DNA from: Bacteroidota bacterium | GTDB taxonomy: Bacteria > Bacteroidota > Ignavibacteria > Kryptoniales > JAKASW01 | Direction: 5' to 3' | Assembly (NCBI GenBank): GCA_021789755.1 | Contig: JAJYJD010000120.1 | Coordinates: 1 to 7,207 of the forward strand | Length of the DNA stretch: 7,207 bases | Part shown: in pieces, positions 5,691-7,207 of the stretch | Position numbering within the stretch: the first letter of the stretch is position 1 | Layout of the letters: each line of letters begins with the position of its first letter | Notes under the pieces: model-generated | What the model was told of the DNA's origin: nothing | What the model saw: only the letters and a program-made list of their open reading frames with translations | Databases searched by the model: none | Translations under genes and position numbers: made by a program

Positions 5691-7207
5691 ATCGCGATTC
5701 CTGATCAAGCGTTACGATATCGGGATTGGGCTCCACGAGTCTTGAATAGATTATTTCGACCCTGCTCAATTCCGATCCGCCGTTGAATTCTATTTTCAGA
5801 AAGCGGCTGTGCGCGGGAAATTCGCTGCACGTATACATCGCCGGCGTGTAGAATCCATAGAAATTTGAATATGGAGGAAACGTCTCCAGCTTCGCGGGAA
5901 TCGGTTTCATTGTAGTCAGCGAATCGGAGGCGTAAAAGCTCATGCCGCATTGACCTTTTGTGAAGAAGGCCTCCACCATAATTGAATCGATCGACCGGGG
6001 GACTTCATATATAACATACTCACCGCTGGCACCGTCGAGCCGGCTGTAATCGTATTTAGCCCTGACGGCGCTGGGCAACGGCGCGAACTTCAGGCTGTCG
6101 GAGGCAATAAGAATCTTCGACGTGTCGGCCAGTTCATCGACAAGTTTCTTGTACGTAACCGCGATCGGTCCGACCATGTTAGAAGGGGCAGATTCACCGG
6201 AAGAATTCTCAGCTATAACCCGGTAAGAGTAACTCTTTCCAGGTTCGGCGGTGGTGTCCTCGTAGAGAGGACGAAACACGACCGCAGCATCGCTCACGCT
6301 GTCGGCAATCGTCTTCCACCGGTCCGCTCCTTCTGTCAATCTTTCAATCTTGTACGAAGAGGCACCCGTCGAGCCCCGCCAGGAAATGTCGTACACGTCT
6401 TTCATGTCGAGGAGACGCGGAGGGTCCGGGACAGGGAGAGGAGGTTCCGGCTCGCCGTTTATTTTGTATGCGGCCGCCCTCATCATGTCGACGATCTCCT
6501 TTTCATGGAACATCGAATCCGCCGCGAACCCGGGAAATCGGTAGCAAAGACTGTGCTGGTAAAACCCGCCGTCCCTTGAGTGACCGCGGAGGCTCCATAT
6601 CATTATCCCGGCGATCCCGTTGTTTATAACCGTGTCGAGAAAAGCTTTTGTATCAAGCGGATTCCTGAGGCCGAACTCGCCTATGAAATACGGTTTCTTT
6701 CCCTTAGTCAATTGCCTGTTCAGAAGAGCATCGTGTACTGCTGTCTGGAGATCAGTGTAATAATGAGTCGACAGCACGTCGAAATTCGAGTCCGCCACTT
6801 CCTGCGGTTTGAGCAATCTTTCAAAAGTTCCCTCAAGCACGAGGTGGTTCTTATCTATACTCTTGATGTAAGACGCGATCGTGTCCTGCCACGAAAGCGG
6901 CGCCTGGAGCTCGTTCCCCGTTTCCCACCCAAGTATCGCCCTGTCATTTTTGTACCTGGCGCCGGTACAGGTGTTCTTTCTGTCCAGGACGAATTTTATT
7001 GTTTTCTTGAATTCGTTGATGACCTGCGGGTCTGTCCAGAAATCGTCCGGCTTCTTTCCGAGGAAAGCTGCGTACTCGGCCCTTCCGCCCCACCACCACC
7101 AGTTGTCGACAAGCGGAACGATGAGCCTGACCCCCTCCTCGTTCGCTATCTGAAGAACTTTGTCGAATATTTTAAGCGCAGCCTCGTTGAAGTCGCCGGG
7201 CCCTTCG
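5689..7207 (-). CDS. GH5-type endo-beta-glycanase (mannanase-like) with fibronectin III and C-terminal beta domain, 5'-partial
   Basis: The frame is open to the right edge, giving the last 505 residues; the GTG at 6840 is an internal valine, not a start. Visible residues 1-250 are the (beta/alpha)8 domain of a GH5-like hydrolase. DNWWWWGGRAEY (34-45) is followed by FWTDPQVINEFKKTIKFVLD (56-75). AILGWETGNEL (90-100) carries the acid/base Glu99. THYY is at 147-150, YFIGEFG (173-179) carries the nucleophile Glu177, and IMIWSLRG (201-208) is the beta-8 strand with the conserved Trp. The pattern of a NW..FGG-like loop, F.TDP and RKNT.TG..YK.D..IL.WE..NE is that of GH5 beta-mannanases (GH5_7 and relatives), though cellulase-like activity is possible. 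A Pro-rich linker (252-263) leads to a fibronectin III domain (about 261-350). About 150 residues of probable beta-sandwich follow, ending without a recognisable sorting signal. The signal peptide, if any, is outside the window. It is the first visible gene, 56 bp before the esterase. Confidence 0.88.
   Translation of the reverse strand, partial: EGPGDFNEAALKIFDKVLQIANEEGVRLIVPLVDNWWWWGGRAEYAAFLGKKPDDFWTDPQVINEFKKTIKFVLDRKNTCTGARYKNDRAILGWETGNELQAPLSWQDTIASYIKSIDKNHLVLEGTFERLLKPQEVADSNFDVLSTHYYTDLQTAVHDALLNRQLTKGKKPYFIGEFGLRNPLDTKAFLDTVINNGIAGIMIWSLRGHSRDGGFYQHSLCYRFPGFAADSMFHEKEIVDMMRAAAYKINGEPEPPLPVPDPPRLLDMKDVYDISWRGSTGASSYKIERLTEGADRWKTIADSVSDAAVVFRPLYEDTTAEPGKSYSYRVIAENSSGESAPSNMVGPIAVTYKKLVDELADTSKILIASDSLKFAPLPSAVRAKYDYSRLDGASGEYVIYEVPRSIDSIMVEAFFTKGQCGMSFYASDSLTTMKPIPAKLETFPPYSNFYGFYTPAMYTCSEFPAHSRFLKIEFNGGSELSRVEIIYSRLVEPNPDIVTLDQESR

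Noticed and set aside
5689..6840. A 383-residue protein starting at 6840
   Set aside because: The codon at 6840 is GTG within an uninterrupted frame that continues to the window edge and includes the GH5 acid/base motif GWETGNEL upstream, so it is an internal valine.

Overview
The window is a one-directional block of carbohydrate-degradation genes, all on the minus strand, so transcription runs from high to low coordinates. In that order it holds: a secreted family-5-type glycoside hydrolase with a fibronectin type III domain (its start lies beyond the right edge), a secreted sialate O-acetylesterase-type SGNH esterase, a secreted protein of the 'glutaminase A' (DUF4964/DUF5127/DUF4965) family, a decayed GPH-type sugar:cation symporter, and the first 59 codons of a GH94 sugar phosphorylase running off the left edge.

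The organism is probably a bacterium of the FCB group (Bacteroidota, Ignavibacteriota or relatives). The reasons are the family combination (DUF4965 protein, SASA esterase with an inserted jelly-roll domain, GPH symporter in a sugar operon) and the moderate, slightly GC-rich composition. Two genes have clear Shine-Dalgarno sequences, which is less typical of class Bacteroidia. This placement is an inference; no rRNA or other marker gene is present.

The genes fit one pathway. The glycoside hydrolase would cut a beta-glycan outside the cytoplasm (its closest recognisable pattern is GH5 beta-mannanase). The esterase would remove acetyl groups. The symporter would import the oligosaccharides, and the GH94 enzyme would split them with phosphate inside the cell, saving ATP. 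An acetylated glucomannan or a similar mixed plant beta-glycan is a reasonable target but is not proven. The role of the 'glutaminase A' protein in such a set is unknown and is the main open biochemical question.

Two things stand out. First, the symporter has lost its N-terminal half: homologous sequence begins abruptly near position 1245-1255, and no start or N-terminal coding lies upstream in any minus frame. Second, the 153-bp gap before the GH94 gene is rich in short inverted repeats, unlike the other gaps. I found no RNA genes, CRISPR array, transposase or phage gene, and no wholly new gene system. The window looks like an accessory glycan-use locus with one broken transporter.
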